64,000 nucleotides of DNA from Shimia marina. GTDB lineage: Bacteria; Pseudomonadota; Alphaproteobacteria; Rhodobacterales; Rhodobacteraceae. A model generated the notes under the pieces. The model saw only the letters and a list, made by a program, of their open reading frames with translations. It was not told the origin of the DNA and did not search any database. Positions 37,503 through 45,970 of the stretch are shown in pieces. The stretch lies in NCBI RefSeq assembly GCF_001458175.1, contig NZ_CYPW01000040.1, forward strand, positions 156,516 through 220,515, read 5' to 3'. The position numbers were made by a program, and so were the translations under genes. Each line of letters begins with the position of its first letter. The stretch's first letter is position 1.

Positions 37503-38861
37503 ATGACGTCGACTGTTGAACTTCCTATCTGGCTGTTTGTCCTGATCCTGCTGTTTGCGATTGTGACTGCGGCGAGCCATCTCCTGTTTCCTTCGGTGCG
37601 CTGGTTCTTCCGGCGGAGGATGGAGCGCGTTGTTGCGAAGGTGAATGACCGCTTGGAGCGGCCGATCGAGCCTTTCAAGCTGGCACAGCGCCACGACATG
37701 ATTCAGCGTCTGATTTATCAACCGGACGTCACAAAGGCCGTCGCGGAACATGCTGCGCAGGAAGGCATACCGGATGCGGTGGCCTTTGAAGAGGCCAAAC
37801 GCTATGCGCGTGAGATTGTGCCCTCCTTTTCGGCGACCATGTATTTTGGGGTGGCGATCCGCATTGCGCGGTTTCTGAGCCGGGCGTTTTACCGCGTGCG
37901 ACTGACCCATGTGGATGAGGCCGCACTTAAGGACATTCCACAGGACAGCACCGTTGTGTTTGTGATGAATCACAAGAGCAACATGGATTATGTGCTTGTG
38001 ACCTATCTGGCGGCGCAGCGGTCGGCTTTGTCTTATGCGGTGGGCGAGTGGGGGCGGGTCTGGCCGCTCAGTCGCCTGATCCGGGGCATGGGCGCCTACT
38101 TCATTCGACGTCGCTCCCGCAATGATCTGTATCGCAAGGTGCTTGCGGCCTATGTGCGTCTGGCCACCGAAGCGGGGGTGACGCAGGCGATCTTTCCGGA
38201 AGGGCGGCTCTCGCTGGATGGGGCCCCGCAGGATCCCAAGCTGGGGCTTTTGAAATATATCACCGATTCCTATGAGCCGGAGGGGCGGGATGTGGTGTTT
38301 GTGCCAGTAGCGATCAATTATGACCGGGTGCTGGAGGATCGCATTCTGCTTGAGGCCAAGGCGCGCGGGGGCAAGGGATTTCGGGCGCGCATCAGTGTGA
38401 TTGTCGGGTTCTTCTTCAAGCAGCTCCTGTTTCGCCTGCGGGGCAAGGTGCATCGCTTTGGCAACGCGACGGTGCGGTTTGGGCAGCCTGTGTCGCTGCG
38501 GGGCTTTGCCCATGCGGTGGAGGGCGATGTGGCGAAACCGCTTGGAGTGGAGCTGATGCGGCGCATCAATGCGGTGGTGCCGATCTTGCCGGTGCCGCTT
38601 TTGGCCAAGGTGCTGGAGGGGGCCGAGGAGCCGATGACGCGGGCACAAATCTCTGAAACGTTTGAGGGGCTTTTGGCGGGTTTGCCGGAAAACAGGGCCC
38701 AGTTTATGCGCGCGGCGCCTCAAGAGGTTCTTGAGAGTGCTTTGCAGACATTGTTGGGGCGTCGGGTGCTGCAGGAAAGTGACGGAACGTTCTTTGTGGA
38801 CCCCAAACAGAGCGACATTGTCGGCTTTTATGCCAATTCTATTAGGCATTTGCTGAAGTGA
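37503..38861 (+). CDS. Glycerol-3-phosphate/lysophosphatidate acyltransferase-like protein
   Basis: A 452-residue PlsB/PlsC-superfamily protein. One N-terminal membrane helix (residues 6-30), a helical segment to about 150, then the acyltransferase core with the HX4D block NHKSNMDYV and the FPEGRLSLDG block, and a long C-terminal region. It is longer than PlsC and shorter than E. coli PlsB. It lies divergent from ecm and 150 bases before ccr on the same strand as ccr; an acyltransferase gene next to ccr/ecm also occurs in relatives. Substrate unknown. Confidence 0.85.
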   Translation: MTSTVELPIWLFVLILLFAIVTAASHLLFPSVRWFFRRRMERVVAKVNDRLERPIEPFKLAQRHDMIQRLIYQPDVTKAVAEHAAQEGIPDAVAFEEAKRYAREIVPSFSATMYFGVAIRIARFLSRAFYRVRLTHVDEAALKDIPQDSTVVFVMNHKSNMDYVLVTYLAAQRSALSYAVGEWGRVWPLSRLIRGMGAYFIRRRSRNDLYRKVLAAYVRLATEAGVTQAIFPEGRLSLDGAPQDPKLGLLKYITDSYEPEGRDVVFVPVAINYDRVLEDRILLEAKARGGKGFRARISVIVGFFFKQLLFRLRGKVHRFGNATVRFGQPVSLRGFAHAVEGDVAKPLGVELMRRINAVVPILPVPLLAKVLEGAEEPMTRAQISETFEGLLAGLPENRAQFMRAAPQEVLESALQTLLGRRVLQESDGTFFVDPKQSDIVGFYANSIRHLLK

Positions 38862-39011
38862 TTGTGCGTGCGCAGCGAAAAATGCTGCGATTGCGAGGTC
38901 ATAAAATTACAAAATGAACCTCTTGAAGGTTGCAATGTTACTCTCTCGCCGATATCTCGGTGGCAGGAACGCGATTCTGCATCGCGGCAAACAAGGTAAC
39001 AGGAGGCGAAG

Positions 39012-40298
39012 ATGGCTCTGGACACTGAAAACAGCATTGCAACCTATGATGCGCCCAAGAAAGATCTCTACGAAGTAGGTGAAATGCCTCCGATGGGGCA
39101 TGTGCCAAAGCAGATGTATGCTTGGGCGATCCGCCGGGAGCGTCAGGGGGAACCTGATAAGGCGATGCTGCAGGAAGTTGTGGATGTGCCGACGCTGGAC
39201 AGCCATGAAGTGCTGGTTCTGGTGATGGCCGCTGGTGTGAACTACAACGGCGTCTGGGCAGGTCTTGGCGTGCCGGTTTCCATGTTCGATGTGCACAAGC
39301 AGCCTTATCACATTGCCGGTTCTGATGCCTCTGGCATCGTTTGGGCCGTGGGTGACAAGGTGAAACGCTGGAAAGTGGGTGACGAAGTTGTGATCCACTG
39401 CAACCAGGATGACGGTGACGATGAGCACTGCAACGGTGGCGATCCGATGTATTCCGACAGCCAGCGCATCTGGGGTTATGAGACACCGGACGGGTCTTTC
39501 TCGCAGTTCACCCGCGTGCAGGCACAGCAGCTGATGCCGCGTCCCAAGCACCTGAGCTGGGAGGAGAGCGCGTGCTACACGCTGACGCTGGCGACCGCCT
39601 ACCGCATGCTGTTTGGCCATGAGCCACATGACCTGAAGCCGGGCCAGAACGTTCTGGTTTGGGGCGCGTCCGGTGGTCTGGGCTCTTATGCGATCCAGTT
39701 GATCAACACCGCCGGTGCCAATGCGATTGGTGTGATTTCTGACGAAACCAAGCGGGACTTTGTGATGGAGCTGGGCGCCAAGGGCGTTCTGAACCGCAAA
39801 GACTTCAACTGCTGGGGTCAGCTGCCCACCGTGAACACCCCGGAATATGCGGAGTGGTTCAAAGAGGCGCGTAAGTTCGGCAAAGCCATCTGGGACATCA
39901 CCGGCAAGGGCGTGAACGTTGACATGGTGTTTGAACACCCCGGCGAAAGCACCTTCCCTGTCTCCACCTTTGTGGTGAAAAAGGGCGGTATGGTTGTGAT
40001 CTGCGCGGGCACATCCGGCTTCAACTGTACCTTTGATGTGCGCTACATGTGGATGCACCAGAAGCGTCTGCAGGGCAGCCACTTTGCGCACCTCAAGCAG
40101 GCTTCTGCGGCGAACCAGTTGATGGTGGAGCGTCGTCTGGATCCTTGCATGTCCGAAGTGTTCCCATGGGCCGAGCTGCCGGAAGCGCATATGAAAATGC
40201 TGCGCAATGAGCACAAGCCGGGCAACATGTCGGTTCTGGTGCAGGCACCAAAAACCGGCCTGCGCACGCTGGAAGACGTGCTTGAGGCCGGCAAGTAA
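39012..40298 (+). CDS. ccr: Crotonyl-CoA carboxylase/reductase
   Basis: NADPH-dependent reductive carboxylation of crotonyl-CoA to (2S)-ethylmalonyl-CoA, the committed step of the ethylmalonyl-CoA pathway. The 428-residue MDR-family protein has the family-specific segments NYNGVWAGLG, VIHCNQDDGDDEHCNGGDPM and IWGYETPDGSFSQF and the cofactor site VLVWGASGGLGSYAIQL near residue 215. AGGAGGCGAAG precedes the ATG. A small dyad AACCT-N5-AGGTT (38917-38931) lies about 80-95 bases before the start and may be regulatory. Followed by a terminator. Confidence 0.95.
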   Translation: MALDTENSIATYDAPKKDLYEVGEMPPMGHVPKQMYAWAIRRERQGEPDKAMLQEVVDVPTLDSHEVLVLVMAAGVNYNGVWAGLGVPVSMFDVHKQPYHIAGSDASGIVWAVGDKVKRWKVGDEVVIHCNQDDGDDEHCNGGDPMYSDSQRIWGYETPDGSFSQFTRVQAQQLMPRPKHLSWEESACYTLTLATAYRMLFGHEPHDLKPGQNVLVWGASGGLGSYAIQLINTAGANAIGVISDETKRDFVMELGAKGVLNRKDFNCWGQLPTVNTPEYAEWFKEARKFGKAIWDITGKGVNVDMVFEHPGESTFPVSTFVVKKGGMVVICAGTSGFNCTFDVRYMWMHQKRLQGSHFAHLKQASAANQLMVERRLDPCMSEVFPWAELPEAHMKMLRNEHKPGNMSVLVQAPKTGLRTLEDVLEAGK

Positions 40299-40340
40299 CC
40301 GGCACGGATTGGTCTGACGGGTTTCCCCGTTTTCCTCCAG

Positions 40341-40375
40341 CCCTCGGAGCCGCAAGGCTTCGGGGGTTTTTCTGT
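40341..40375 (+). terminator. ccr terminator
   Basis: CCCTCGGAGCC with a GCAA loop and GGCTTCGGGGG, allowing two mismatches, followed by TTTTTCTG. Situated about 45 bases after the ccr stop. Confidence 0.85.
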
Positions 40376-40469
40376 TTCGGATCCTGAGTGTCGATCGGGG
40401 TAGATGCGGTTTTGGGTTTCTTAAGGCCTGCGTTGTAGGCCGTGAGGGATTAAAAAGCGGAGATACCTG

Positions 40470-41168
40470 ATGAAATTGACCAGCATGATGGCCGCAGTGG
40501 CCCTTTCAGTGAGCACTTGGGGGAGCGCACAGGCGGAGACCATCACTTTTGCGGCGGGGGAATGGGCACCCTACATCGGCGCGGAACTCCCAAACAATGG
40601 CCTGCATTCTGAGCGTGTGCGAGAGGTGATGAAGGCGGCGGGCTATGACATTGCGCTGGAATATATGCCCTGGAAACGCTCTTTTGAGCTGACCAAGAAA
40701 GGCGATTATGTCGCCACGTTCTCCTGGTCGCGCACAGACGAGCGTCTGGCGGATTTCCACTATCCTGAAGTGGCCGTAGATGATCAGACGGATGTGATTT
40801 TCTACAGCAAAAGCAAATATCCCGATGGGCTGAATGTGGCCTCTATTGATGACATTCAGGCGCAGGGGCTCTCGGTGATCGGCTACTCCGGCTATTGGTA
40901 TGAGGCCGAGTATAATAAGCGCGGTATGGAGATGCGTACGGTGACCACGCCAGAAAGCGCTTGGAAACTGTTGAACTCTGGCCGGGTGGATGTGCTGATT
41001 GAAAACCGGGTTGTCGGGGAGCTTTCCGTGCAGGAAGTGCTGGGTGATGCGGCAGGTGATATTGCCGTGGCCGCTGAGGTGCGTGCAGCGCCGGTCTATG
41101 TGTTGTTTTCAAAGGCCCACCCCGACGGGGCGGCGATGCGCGATGCCTGGGATGCGCATGCGAAGTAA
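40470..41168 (+). CDS. Periplasmic amino-acid-type substrate-binding protein (orphan)
   Basis: A 232-residue family 3 solute-binding protein with a Sec signal peptide (MKLTSMMAAVALSVSTWGS, cut after AQA). The core (FAAGEWAPYIGAELPNNG, MPWKRSFELTKKGDYVATF) matches SBP_bac_3 proteins of the orphan type that bind small amino-acid-like ligands. No permease or ATPase gene is adjacent, so it may feed a distant transporter or act as a sensor. Its 3' end and terminator are partly duplicated 740 bases downstream. Confidence 0.88.
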   Translation: MKLTSMMAAVALSVSTWGSAQAETITFAAGEWAPYIGAELPNNGLHSERVREVMKAAGYDIALEYMPWKRSFELTKKGDYVATFSWSRTDERLADFHYPEVAVDDQTDVIFYSKSKYPDGLNVASIDDIQAQGLSVIGYSGYWYEAEYNKRGMEMRTVTTPESAWKLLNSGRVDVLIENRVVGELSVQEVLGDAAGDIAVAAEVRAAPVYVLFSKAHPDGAAMRDAWDAHAK

Positions 41169-41227
41169 GACGCAGATCTGCATTTGAATACGCCCCCGCG
41201 CCAGTGATGGTTGCGGGGGTTTTTTAT
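41135..41227 (+). repeat. Duplicated tract, copy 1: 3' end of binding-protein gene plus terminator
   Basis: The last ten codons of the binding-protein gene and the downstream terminator. The copy at 41878-41960 shares the string GATGCGCGATGC and the terminator arrangement (ACGCCCCCG...TATGGTTGCGG) with scattered mismatches and a deletion of about ten bases. Confidence 0.75.
41193..41226 (+). terminator. Binding-protein gene terminator
   Basis: CCCCCGC and GCGGGGG stem with a 13-base loop, followed by TTTTTTATT, 25 bases after the stop codon. Confidence 0.88.
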
Positions 41228-41279
41228 TGGAAAAGATGAAGAATTTTGCGAGCCTCTTTGGGGACATGGAGTGTTTGAG

Positions 41280-41807
41280 ATGTCTGAGACGGATGATGAT
41301 TTGCGGCGAGAGTTGCTGCGGCTGCTTGAAGGGCTGGAGCTCTATCGCAATTGGCGCCTTTCTGGACTGCGTGCGGCCAAGGGGGAGGTGACACAGGAGG
41401 ATCTCGATCTGATTGTGATGCCTGCGGCAGTCTTCAGGGACGTATTTGAGCGCTCCAAAGGGGCTGCGCGGCGGGCTGTGCTCAAAGAGGTGCAGAGCTG
41501 GTATGCCCATACAGCAAGCGATTTGCAGCAGTGGCGCGTCTCTGGCGGGCTTTACACAGGTGGCGATGTTGAGGCGTTTCTGAAGGCTTTTCGGGAAACA
41601 CAGGGTTGCAGCTTCTGGGAGGAAAGCGGGTATCTGAAAAAGCTGGCGCGGAAGGTGTTGCGGCGTGGCTACATTGCACGGGAGCAGGAGTTCTATGCGC
41701 TGCGGGAATTGGACATGGATCTGTCGCAATCGGTTTTGACAGAGGCGGAGATGGGGCAGGTGCGGGCGCTTTTGACGGCTTATGAAGCGCAGCAGGAGGC
41801 GGGCTGA
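41280..41807 (+). CDS. Hypothetical helical protein
   Basis: Unrecognised 175-residue protein, no signal peptide, mostly helical, rich in Leu, Glu and Arg (DDDLRRELLRLLEGLELYRN at the start). The ATG at 41280 has GGAG about ten bases upstream; the frame opens earlier but passes through the terminator. It is bracketed by the duplicated tracts at 41135-41227 and 41878-41960, so it seems to have been inserted, or a segment duplicated around it. Function unknown. Confidence 0.6.
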   Translation: MSETDDDLRRELLRLLEGLELYRNWRLSGLRAAKGEVTQEDLDLIVMPAAVFRDVFERSKGAARRAVLKEVQSWYAHTASDLQQWRVSGGLYTGGDVEAFLKAFRETQGCSFWEESGYLKKLARKVLRRGYIAREQEFYALRELDMDLSQSVLTEAEMGQVRALLTAYEAQQEAG

Positions 41808-41816
41808 GGCGCGCAG

Positions 41817-41877
41817 GGAAGGTGCGCAGTGAATGCGCACCCTACGGGGGAGTGGTGTGACCGTGCCGAGGGGCCGA
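41817..41877. repeat. Direct repeat, copy 1 (REP-like plus flank)
   Basis: GGAAGGTGCGCAGTGAATGC and the following bases to GTGTGACCGTGCCGAGG match the copy at 42887-42947 with only a few differences over about 60 bases. The first half contains the palindrome GTGCGCAGTGAATGCGCAC also found at 6460. The two copies flank the AT-rich gene at 41989. Confidence 0.8.
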
Positions 41878-41960
41878 GATGCGCGATGCGTGGGATGCGC
41901 ATGTGACGATCTGCATATGAACACGCCCCCGTGCCCGCTATGGTTGCGGTTTTTTTGTTT
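41878..41960 (+). repeat. Duplicated tract, copy 2 (degenerate)
   Basis: Degenerate version of 41135-41227, retaining GATGCGCGATGC, GGGATGCGCATG, the GATCTGCAT segment and a weakened terminator followed by TTTTTTTGTTT. The part preceding it is non-coding, so this is a relic rather than a working gene end, though its T-run could still terminate transcription of the hypothetical gene at 41280. Confidence 0.75.
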
Positions 41961-41988
41961 GTAGGGGCGCATAAACCTAAAATGGGGC

Positions 41989-42741
41989 ATGTCGCATCAT
42001 CAATCCGAGGTATTCAAAGTGGATCAATCGTTGACAGCACAAGAAAGAGTTTTGACGGTGGCCTTGGCAACGTGGCTGCGTGAAGAAATGGTCAACAGCT
42101 TATCGAATCCTGAGTTGGGATTTGATCCGGACACTTTGTATGATATCGGGCAAAGTAACTACGAGTGGGGATGTGATGCTCTTTCTGCAATCGGCGTGCT
42201 TGAATTTGTCGAGCTGTGCATATGGCGGATTAAGTGTCCGTTAGGCGCAGATATTATTCTTCCTGAGACGGTCGGTCGCGAACACCTCGATCAATTGTTG
42301 GATGCGCTCGTAAAACAAGCCCCATATGTTTCTGAACTCTCTCGCTTCTATGAACCTGTAGCTCCTAAAACAGAGACACTTTTGGTTTTGTGTGAGGCTT
42401 TGTGCGATTGCGGCTATATGGAGCGCTTTTGTAAAGGAAAGTATGAATGGCACGACCGGTTTGGACCTTGGATGGTTTGGAATGGGGAATGGGATTTGCT
42501 TGAATTCGAACCTGCGCCAAAAACCGAAGTGGAAGCCGTTCTTGCGTCTCTGCCAGATTGGCTTGTGAATGAGTTGTCTGACATTAAGTGCAAGCGCCCG
42601 GGTGCATTCCAGCGCACTTATTTTCAGCATTGGGTTTCTAACGAGTGGCAGGAAAACATATCTAGGTACAGGACGTTCCCCAGCGATGACATGGACTTGC
42701 CATTGGTCGCCGGATTGTACGAACAGATCCAAGAAAAATAG
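41989..42741 (+). CDS. Hypothetical protein in AT-rich, repeat-flanked segment
   Basis: Unrecognised 250-residue protein, no signal peptide, rich in aromatic residues and with about eight Cys scattered through it (for example LCEALCDCGY). Base composition and codon use are more AT-rich than neighbours. Flanking direct repeats (41817 and 42887) mark it as a probable acquired gene. The ATG at 41989 has no strong ribosome site. I see no motif to indicate function; a role in a defence or toxin system cannot be claimed. Confidence 0.6.
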   Translation: MSHHQSEVFKVDQSLTAQERVLTVALATWLREEMVNSLSNPELGFDPDTLYDIGQSNYEWGCDALSAIGVLEFVELCIWRIKCPLGADIILPETVGREHLDQLLDALVKQAPYVSELSRFYEPVAPKTETLLVLCEALCDCGYMERFCKGKYEWHDRFGPWMVWNGEWDLLEFEPAPKTEVEAVLASLPDWLVNELSDIKCKRPGAFQRTYFQHWVSNEWQENISRYRTFPSDDMDLPLVAGLYEQIQEK

Positions 42742-42864
42742 TTATCCGGTTTTTGTTTCTGAGGCATTGCAATGCGGGCAGCGCCCGACGTCGGGTGGGC
42801 GATGTTTGTTTCGAATTGCCGGGTGATCTGCCAAATTCACGGGCCTGTATGGCGGTCGAGACAT
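42742..42864 (-). CDS. Possible small protein with CPHC motif
   Basis: A 40-residue frame beginning MSRPPYRPVNLADHPAIRNK and ending with GRCPHC and a short tail, after an AAGGAG site twelve bases upstream of the ATG. The compact, proline-rich sequence reads like a real peptide, but it has only one Cys pair, half of a zinc ribbon, so it may be a truncated remnant or not expressed. It is convergent with, and abuts, the AT-rich gene. Confidence 0.35.
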   Translation of the reverse strand: MSRPPYRPVNLADHPAIRNKHRPPDVGRCPHCNASETKTG

Positions 42865-42886
42865 TGCAAAGTTGCGCTCCTTGCGG

Positions 42887-42947
42887 GGAAGGTGCGCAGT
42901 GAATGCGCACCCTACTGGGGATCGGTGTGACCGGGCCGAGGAGGGGG
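42887..42947. repeat. Direct repeat, copy 2 (REP-like plus flank)
   Basis: Second copy of the roughly 60-base repeat described at 41817-41877, starting GGGGAAGGTGCGCAGTGAAT. The non-coding stretch continues to about 43028 with further GC-rich inverted pieces such as CCCCGG-TTCACGA-CCGGGG at 42953-42971. Confidence 0.8.
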
Positions 42948-43028
42948 CGAGGCCCCGGTTCACGACCGGGGCGGGGGGAGGGCAGAATGCGACTGGTGCC
43001 TTGGGGGTGCGCCCTGTAGGGTCGCGCC

Positions 43029-44561
43029 ATGAGCAGTACCTCCATCACATTCAGCCACGATCAGGCCGAGGCCTTTGACAATATCTCCCTCCTACTCAAG
43101 GGGCTGGGGGTGGATCTGGAGCAGAGCCTTCTGACCCCGCCCGTGGAAGGCAAACAGGCCATTGCAGCGGTGACGGGGAAGGCTGGGTCTGGCAAGACCA
43201 TGCTTTTGTCCGAACTTGTGAAGACGCTGCAAGAGGCGGGCGTAGAGATTGTCTCGGGCGATTATGAGGGCAAAAAGAAGAAGGATCAGCGCACGCTGGC
43301 CATTCTGGCCCCCACCAATAAGGCTGCGAGCGTGCTGCGGATGCGTGGTGTGCCTGCAACCACGATTCACCGCATCATTTATACGCCGGTTTATGACCCG
43401 GAATATGAGAAGATTGCCGAGTGGCTGGCCGAAAATGGCGCGCGACCGGAGATTGAAGGGCTGACCGATGAGGCGCTGGACCGGGCGCTGGAGTTTTACA
43501 AGCTGCATAAATCCATTCCAGGCGCTCTGGCGGCTGCGGGGCTGCGGGGCAGTGATTTCATCACTGGCTGGAAGCGGCGGGATGATCCGCTGGACATTGG
43601 CTTTATTGATGAAAGCTCGATGCTGGATGACAAGCAGTTTGATGATTTGAAAGACATTTTCAGCACGCTTGTGCTGTTTGGGGATCCGGCGCAGTTGGCC
43701 CCTGTGAACCAGTCGGGCGCGATGGTGTTTGATAAGCTGCCAGCCCCTGCGGTTTACAATCTGGAGCGCATTCACCGGCAGGAGGCGGACAATCCGATTT
43801 TGGATCTGGCCCATGCGCTGGCGGATCCGCAGCTGGGGTTTCAGGATTTTGAGCGCATGGTGGAGGAGACCGCCCGGCGCGATGATCGGGTGCAATATGC
43901 CCAGCGGGTGGAGGTGGATCTGATGGCGCGCTCGCCGGTTCTGGTGTGGCGCAATGCGACGCGGATCCGGCTGATCCATGCCTTCCGCCATGTGCATGAT
44001 GCGCCCGAAGACGCGCTGCTTGAGGGGGAGCCGCTGATCTGTGATGGGATTGAGCTGCCGATGAAACATCGCAAGAAGCGGTTGGATCTGGAGGCGCGGG
44101 GGCTCATCAAAGGGGCGCAGGTGATCTACCTTGGCCCCGGGCGCAAGCCGGGGTTTTCGCGGTTGCATGTGATGGGGGCGGAAGACCCGCGCGTGTCTGC
44201 GGCCTCGATTGTGAAGATTGAGGCGCCGGAGGAAGAAGAGCCGTTTATTCCTTTTGCCGCGCGCATGGGGGCGACGTTTCTGCATGGGGCGGCGGTGACC
44301 ATTCACAAGGCACAGGGGAGCCAGTGGAAGGATGTGCAGGTGTTTGCGCCCGATCTTTATGTGGCGGCACGGATGAACCGGCAGGAGGCGGGCCAGCCGT
44401 TGTGGAAGCGACTGGCCTATGTGGCCATCACCCGGGCCAGTGAGCGGCTGCATTGGGTTGTGCGCAATCGTTTGGCCAAACCCACGGGGCCTTTGGTGGT
44501 GGATGATCTGATCGCGGCGCCCGCCCCGTTGACGTTGCAGGCGCAGGAGGAGAGCGCATGA
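43029..44561 (+). CDS. RecD/UvrD-like ATP-dependent DNA helicase
   Basis: A 510-residue superfamily 1 helicase of the RecD/AAA_30 type. Walker A at about residues 54-62 (GKAGSGKTM), a Walker-B-like FIDESSMLDDKQ, and the C-terminal UvrD_C_2 region (TIHKAQGSQWKDV and YVAITRASERLHWV) are clear. It lacks RecB/RecC partners, so it is a stand-alone DNA-processing helicase. It overlaps the next gene by four bases (ATGA). Confidence 0.9.
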   Translation: MSSTSITFSHDQAEAFDNISLLLKGLGVDLEQSLLTPPVEGKQAIAAVTGKAGSGKTMLLSELVKTLQEAGVEIVSGDYEGKKKKDQRTLAILAPTNKAASVLRMRGVPATTIHRIIYTPVYDPEYEKIAEWLAENGARPEIEGLTDEALDRALEFYKLHKSIPGALAAAGLRGSDFITGWKRRDDPLDIGFIDESSMLDDKQFDDLKDIFSTLVLFGDPAQLAPVNQSGAMVFDKLPAPAVYNLERIHRQEADNPILDLAHALADPQLGFQDFERMVEETARRDDRVQYAQRVEVDLMARSPVLVWRNATRIRLIHAFRHVHDAPEDALLEGEPLICDGIELPMKHRKKRLDLEARGLIKGAQVIYLGPGRKPGFSRLHVMGAEDPRVSAASIVKIEAPEEEEPFIPFAARMGATFLHGAAVTIHKAQGSQWKDVQVFAPDLYVAARMNRQEAGQPLWKRLAYVAITRASERLHWVVRNRLAKPTGPLVVDDLIAAPAPLTLQAQEESA

Positions 44562-45292
44562 GCATGAAGAGTATTCTTGTGACCGGCGCAAGCCAGGGCA
44601 TTGGCAAAGCCACCGCAGAAGCGTTTTTGCAAGCGGGCTGGCGTGTGGGGGTGCTGGCGCGCAGTGCGGATAAGCTTGCGGCGCTGGCCGAGACATATGA
44701 GCACGCCATCGCCTTGGAAGCGGATGTGACGGATGCTGCGCAGATGGAGCGCGCCTTTGACCACTTTGTGGCGCAAAGCGGGCGGTTGGATGCCTTGTTT
44801 AACAATGCGGGGATTTTTGGCCCTGCCGGGAGCATTGATGACGTTGATCTGAGCGGGTTTGACCAGGTGCTGAATGTGAATGTGCGCGGCATGTTCATTG
44901 CGGCGCAGCTGGCCTTTGCGCAGATGCGACGGCAGGATCCACAGGGGGGGCGGATCATCAACAATGGCTCTCTGGCGGCGCATGTGCCGCGCGAAGGGGC
45001 GGTGTGTTACACGCTGAGCAAACATGCGATCACGGGGCTGACGCGGTCTCTGTCACTGGATGGGCGGGCGTTTGACATTGCCTGTGGGCAGATCGACATC
45101 GGCAATGCGGCCACCGACATGGTGTCTGATCTGAACGCGCGGTTGGTGGCGGAGGGCAAAGAGCCCAACCCCACCATGGATGTGCAGGACGCTGCACAAT
45201 CGGTGCTGCATATGGCAGCGCTGCCGCTGTCGGCCAATGTGCAGTTCATGACGGTGATGGCGACTAAGATGCCTTTCATCGGGCGGGGCTGA
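44558..45292 (+). CDS. Short-chain dehydrogenase/reductase
   Basis: A 244-residue SDR enzyme with the cofactor motif VTGASQGIGKATAEAF, the NNAG block near residue 87, and a catalytic YTLSK (Tyr about residue 149). NAD(P)-dependent oxidoreduction of an unknown small alcohol or ketone. It is translationally coupled to the helicase gene by the overlapping ATGA, but the functions have no obvious link. Confidence 0.9.
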   Translation: MSMKSILVTGASQGIGKATAEAFLQAGWRVGVLARSADKLAALAETYEHAIALEADVTDAAQMERAFDHFVAQSGRLDALFNNAGIFGPAGSIDDVDLSGFDQVLNVNVRGMFIAAQLAFAQMRRQDPQGGRIINNGSLAAHVPREGAVCYTLSKHAITGLTRSLSLDGRAFDIACGQIDIGNAATDMVSDLNARLVAEGKEPNPTMDVQDAAQSVLHMAALPLSANVQFMTVMATKMPFIGRG

Positions 45293-45350
45293 GGGAGACA
45301 CTTCTGAACCAACGCAAGCATGTGACTGCAAGAAAGAGAGCGCTAATAAG

Positions 45351-45821
45351 ATGCAGAGCGATATTTTAGTCAGGGATGCTATGGCCGACGATTACGATAA
45401 ATGGCGGCCATTGTGGGACCAGTACAATGCGTTCTACGGCAGGTCCGGGGACACCGCGCTCTCAGAGCAAATCGTTCAGTCTACTTGGTCGCGTTTCCTT
45501 GATCCGGATGAGCCAGTGCATTGTTTGCTCGCTGAATGCGACGGTGAGATTGTCGGCTTGGCCCACTTTGTTTTTCATCGAAACACCATCACCATTGAAA
45601 ACACCTGTTATTTACAAGACCTTTTTTCAACGCCGGTGATGCGCGGCAAGGGCGTTGGCCGAAAGCTCATATTAAGCTTCTACGACAGGGCACAGCAAGC
45701 GGGCACAGTAGGCGTGTATTGGCACACGCAGTCGACCAACCACACCGCAATGCGGCTCTACGATCAGGTTGCGACAAACACGGAGTTTGTTGTGTATCGG
45801 CAATCCCTGCGCAACACTTGA
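45351..45821 (+). CDS. GNAT-family N-acetyltransferase
   Basis: A 156-residue acetyltransferase. The acetyl-CoA loop VMRGKGVGRKLI near residue 94, and the preceding strand (LQDLFSTPV) are typical of GNAT. Substrate unknown; the C-terminus QSTNHTAMRLYDQVATNT is common in GNATs acting on amines or small metabolites. It is 58 bases after the SDR gene with a weak ribosome site, so co-transcription is possible. Confidence 0.88.
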   Translation: MQSDILVRDAMADDYDKWRPLWDQYNAFYGRSGDTALSEQIVQSTWSRFLDPDEPVHCLLAECDGEIVGLAHFVFHRNTITIENTCYLQDLFSTPVMRGKGVGRKLILSFYDRAQQAGTVGVYWHTQSTNHTAMRLYDQVATNTEFVVYRQSLRNT

Positions 45822-45960
45822 GAGATATTGGGGAGTGTCGCCCCAAGGCGTGCTTGGTTGGTGTAGCTTCCATCGTGGCATAGATGGATCCTTGCGTGAG
45901 CCCGCACGCTTCAAGAGGTTATGGATTGCTTTCTAATTCCAGCTTCGGGTTACCTCCCCT
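45822..45960. other. Intergenic stretch between GNAT and PhoX-like genes
   Basis: About 305 bases separate the two convergent genes. Apart from the terminator at 45971 I see no gene or repeat in it. Confidence 0.4.
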
Positions 45961-45970
45961 CCACGAAAAA

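Noticed and set aside
37386..38849. Long open frame opposite the acyltransferase (about 487 codons)
   Set aside because: Same reason: composition is that of an antisense frame and the HX4D acyltransferase on the other strand is unmistakable.
43092..44696. Long open frame opposite the RecD-like helicase (about 534 codons)
   Set aside because: Pro/His/Arg-rich shadow of a clearly conserved gene.
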